64,000 nt of DNA, taken from NCBI RefSeq assembly GCF_001468395.1, contig NZ_LNSG01000007.1, positions 178,257 to 242,256 of the forward strand, in the 5' to 3' direction. The stretch's first letter is position 1. Every line of letters starts with the position of its first letter. Source of the stretch: Sphingopyxis sp. H073. Its GTDB lineage: Bacteria > Pseudomonadota > Alphaproteobacteria > Sphingomonadales > Sphingomonadaceae. The translations under genes and the position numbers were made by a program. Positions 62,909 to 64,000 of this stretch are shown piece after piece. The notes under the pieces were generated by a model. That model was given only the letters and a program-made list of their open reading frames with translations, was not told the origin of the DNA and did not search any database.

Positions 62909-63772
62909 GTGACGTTGGCCACTGATATCAGGCCGCGCATAGCATGCGCTTTGATGATCGTTTTTTCTGCCGTCTCTTCGGTCGATGCCGCGGAGGTGTC
63001 GGACAAGCCCGGGATTAATTCCGAGGTCGGCCGCTTTTATATCCCAAATGCCGTTCAGCAAGGCGATCGGGTCTTGGAGCCGGGTGACGAGTTGTTGAGG
63101 CAACCGATCCTGTGGGGCATTGCTGCCAGAATAGGGCAAGAGGTCAAAATCTCGACCAGCGAAGGCGATGTATCCATCCCGGCCGGGACGGTGCTTCCGG
63201 CGGTCAGCGTTTCGGATTGGCGAAACGACCCTGAAAGCGCCGTAATCGTCTATTGCACCAACGTACCCAACCTCAAGCAAAAGGGGGGCGGCCTGATGGG
63301 AACGATTGGCTACGCACTGATTCGTTCGCTGGAGGATGGCCGGAAATGTCTCGCTGACCAGAATTATGACGGTGTGGCCGAACATGGGTTTCTGTTGGAC
63401 GATGGGGTTCCCGCTGACCGCTTGCCCCACGCAATAAATCCTGTGGCCTTGAATGTCGGCGAAATGGTAGAGGCGGGTTCCGGGGATTATGTATCGATTG
63501 TAGTTCGCAGAGCGTCGCGGCCGTCATTTCACATCGTCATCTACCAGAATGGCAAGCGGATGGATTTCGACAGCATAAAAACGACAAGCGGAACGGTGCC
63601 CCGGGTCCAGACCGTTAATAAGGATGCGACCTACCCACTTTCTTATGAGATATATGGCGCCCGATTTGAAATTCGGTCATTTGATCCAGCGACGGGTAAA
63701 ATGACAATAGCATCGAAGCCTAGCGTTAGCGGGCCTATGCCAATCCCGAGTGAAATCCGCTATCGATATTAG
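62909..63772 (+). CDS. Secreted protein of unknown function, lower GC
   Basis: 287 residues if the GTG at 62909 is used; a TTG at 62915 sits better relative to AGGGGGTG. A signal peptide (IACALMIVFSAVSSVDA) is followed by a beta-rich protein with no family I recognise (GRFYIPNAVQQGDRVLEP, VIVYCTNVPNLKQKGGG, YVSIVVRRASRPSFHIVIY). Codon use (AAA, ATA, AAT) is visibly more AT-rich than its neighbours, and an IS fragment lies just beyond, so it may be acquired. No operon partner. Confidence 0.7.
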   Translation: MTLATDIRPRIACALMIVFSAVSSVDAAEVSDKPGINSEVGRFYIPNAVQQGDRVLEPGDELLRQPILWGIAARIGQEVKISTSEGDVSIPAGTVLPAVSVSDWRNDPESAVIVYCTNVPNLKQKGGGLMGTIGYALIRSLEDGRKCLADQNYDGVAEHGFLLDDGVPADRLPHAINPVALNVGEMVEAGSGDYVSIVVRRASRPSFHIVIYQNGKRMDFDSIKTTSGTVPRVQTVNKDATYPLSYEIYGARFEIRSFDPATGKMTIASKPSVSGPMPIPSEIRYRY

Positions 63773-63908
63773 GCATAGCTCGGGTTCGTATAGTGCTCTC
63801 GCCGTAAAATCCATAGCCTTTCACTTATGGCGACCGAGGCGAAGTGGGTAGCCCTTAAATCCCGTATGCGGGCACCTCGCTCGGGCCGCTAGGGTCAGGA
63901 ATCATTGA

Positions 63909-64000
63909 TCAGAGCCAGAAGATGACTGTAGCGGCGAGGGCTACGGCGGAGAAGAAGGCCTTCGGGCACCGATCGTAGCGCGTGGCGACGCGCCGCCAGT
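63909..64000 (-). CDS. IS5-like transposase, C-terminal fragment
   Basis: The last 29 codons, running off the right edge, read WRRVATRYDRCPKAFFSAVA and LAATVIFWL followed by TGA. This is the familiar end of IS5-family (IS427-like) DDE transposases in alphaproteobacteria. The left IS end is probably near CTAGGGTCAGGA (63889-63900), where CTAG could be the target site. Confidence 0.8.
   Translation of the reverse strand, partial: WRRVATRYDRCPKAFFSAVALAATVIFWL

Overview
This 64 kb window is chromosomal DNA of a GC-rich alphaproteobacterium. It most likely comes from the Sphingomonadaceae, and a Sphingopyxis-like genome is my best guess. The clues are the ybgC-tolQRA/ruvCAB arrangement, a GapR (DUF2312) protein, the alphaproteobacterial F1-ATPase zeta inhibitor (DUF1476), a PEP-CTERM protein with the sphingomonad-style VPEPATWAMM tail, and families of short palindromic intergenic repeats. 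Almost everything is densely packed with 1-4 base start/stop overlaps. I see no rRNA, complete tRNA or CRISPR array.

Layout. 1-7158 (minus strand): tolA (partial), tolR, tolQ, ybgC, ruvB, a GFA-family protein, a ParA-like ATPase, ruvA, ruvC, yebC, a YbjQ protein, gapR and a DUF1244 protein. 7267-9779 (plus): pyruvate kinase and the N-end-rule aminoacyltransferase. 9934-16155 (plus): an unusual electron-transfer cluster. It encodes a flavin/NAD(P) oxidoreductase fused to two cyclic-nucleotide-binding domains and a poly-[4Fe-4S] ferredoxin, a His-rich five-helix membrane protein, an FHA-TM-decaheme cytochrome c, and a CpdA-like cyclic nucleotide phosphodiesterase. 16152-19999 (minus): a Tat-type HAD protein, a 2-hydroxyacid dehydrogenase, a DUF559 nuclease inside a palindromic repeat element, and cysS. 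20034-35904 (minus): a 16 kb cluster of TPR-CHAT peptidase, CHASE2-adenylate cyclase, secreted protein, TpsB and a 2645-residue TpsA adhesin. 36117-37068 (plus): zeta, bolA, grxD. 37373-45038 (minus): bioFDA, ilvC/ilvN/ilvB, miaA. 45037-45921 (plus): serB. 45938-49249 (minus): ClC channel, a decayed LysR fragment, a Sel1-SPOR protein. 49509-52379 (plus): ParA, an RHH-like partner and a TPR-SPOR lipoprotein. 52561-59252 (minus): PEP-CTERM protein, LuxR-type regulator, pyrX/pyrB, ruvX, a DUF3089 hydrolase. 59488-62846 (plus): gatCAB. The end holds a lower-GC secreted protein and the 3' end of an IS5-like transposase.

How the parts may work together. Cyclic nucleotide signalling recurs: a complete class III cyclase in the adhesin cluster could make the nucleotide, the double-CNBD oxidoreductase could sense it, and the adjacent CpdA-like enzyme could remove it. 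The electron-transfer cluster reads as a cytosol-to-periplasm relay under cyclic-nucleotide and phospho-threonine (FHA) control.

The two most promising unexplained features are that relay and the DUF559 gene bounded by a perfect 27-bp inverted repeat. Short gene-less copies of the same element lie elsewhere in the window, which suggests an autonomous/non-autonomous pair comparable to REP elements and their RAYT genes.
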